Assembly: GCA_045047105.1 (NCBI GenBank)
Contig: JASFYQ010000090.1
Location: forward strand, 1-50,098
Direction: 5' to 3'
From: JADGAU01 sp045047105
GTDB lineage: Bacteria > Pseudomonadota > Gammaproteobacteria > GRL18
DNA length: 50,098 nucleotides
Position 1 is the stretch's first letter; each line of letters starts with the position of its first letter. The notes below the pieces were generated by a model that was given only the letters and a program-made list of their open reading frames with translations, had not been told where the DNA came from and did no database searches. Below, in pieces: positions 49,775 to 50,098 of the stretch. Position numbers and translations under genes: made by a program.

Positions 49775-50011
49775 TTATATTAGCATAGAGAGAGTTTTAC
49801 AGGTATTTTTGTAGTAAATCGCATACGCAAATCGGTGGGATAAAAAACGATAATATCCAAAAACTTCTGGATGAATACCTGCATATGAAACCAATGAATC
49901 AATATCAGAAAAGAAGGAATCAAAAAAATAATCTCCTAAACTTTCTGATTGTAATTCATAGAAAATTCTGCCTTTTTTTAAATCGTCATAAGCCGAAGTT
50001 AATATTTTTAT
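49775..50011 (-). pseudogene. Remnant of a ParE/RelE-family type II toxin
   Basis: A minus-strand frame of 78 codons reads like the ParE/RelE plasmid-stabilisation toxins: KILTSAYDDLKKGRIFYELQ, then LGDYFFDSFFSDIDSL, and AGIHPEVFGYYRFLSHRF followed by AYAIYYKN. The codon where Met would stand is ATA (50011-50009), no ATG, GTG or TTG exists nearby in frame, and the C-terminal strand expected after IYYK (the VLDCRR-type segment) is missing, replaced by a short unrelated tail and stop. No antitoxin gene is visible in the 87 bases left upstream. It lies just upstream of priA. It is probably a decayed gene, although a rare start codon cannot be excluded. Confidence 0.7.
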
Positions 50012-50098
50012 TATAGCATAATATGATAGTTTTAAATTTAGATATTTATATTAGAGAGTGTTAGATAGGGGGAATACTTGCACTGCTGTTAAATAAAG
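50012..50098. other. Window end, no gene seen
   Basis: AT-rich sequence upstream of the toxin remnant. No open frame or promoter was supported. Confidence 0.5.

Noticed and set aside
1..50098. tRNA or rRNA genes
   Set aside because: No cloverleaf with a T-loop consensus and no conserved rRNA segment was noticed by eye. A covariance scan was not possible.

Overview
The window reads as chromosomal DNA of an AT-rich gammaproteobacterium. The evidence is gene order as much as similarity: ygfB-pepP-ubiH-ubiI divergent from a ZapB-like gene plus zapA, ybeL divergent from leuS, and an acnB-type aconitase. A 17-motif multihaem cytochrome, DUF1566 proteins and an Mbx/Ehr-type respiratory complex would suit a chemolithotrophic or redox-versatile lineage such as sulfur or methane oxidisers. 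Genus cannot be read from this sequence.

Layout. 1-2151: 3' part of a large multihaem cytochrome c. 2302-2888: HicA/HicB toxin-antitoxin pair behind a strong promoter. 2889-3677: 789 bases without a gene, holding a MITE-like inverted repeat, a nested hairpin and the acnB terminator. 3678-9015 (minus): acnB and leuS. 9238-9828: ybeL. 10089-20055: a ten-gene type II secretion (T2SS) operon in the order L-M-E-F-D-G-H-I-J-K, without gspC or a prepilin peptidase. 20059-21624 (minus): two secreted DUF1566 proteins convergent on it. 21889-33838: a fourteen-gene operon for a membrane complex that joins Mrp antiporter subunits to complex I/group 4 hydrogenase subunits, ending in a ferredoxin-flavoprotein fusion and a rubrerythrin-like protein. 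33867-37223: pssA, a tandem-receiver regulator, leuA. 37274-38039 (minus): a small lipoprotein and a VanZ-like protein. 38173-42324: a 639-aa orphan with a P-loop at its extreme C-terminus, and a long coiled-coil protein with a SPOR-like end. 42342-46811 (minus): ubiI, ubiH, pepP, ygfB. 46942-47492: ZapB-like gene and zapA. 47525-49747 (minus): priA. 49775-50011 (minus): remnant of a ParE/RelE-family toxin.

The most unusual system is 21889-33838. Its subunit order matches the archaeal Mbx/Mbs layout (Mrp E-F-G, MbhD, MbhE+MnhB, MrpC, two antiporter-like subunits, then M-J-K-L-N). The catalytic-type large subunit keeps only the first Cys of each of the two [NiFe]-binding CxxC pairs; the partner positions are Asp and Glu. 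It is therefore neither a normal hydrogenase nor a normal complex I. The final electron-transfer subunit is fused to a GltD/NfnB-like FAD/NAD(P) module, which suggests coupling of an NAD(P)H or ferredoxin reaction to Na+ or H+ transport. Substrate and direction are not determined by the sequence.
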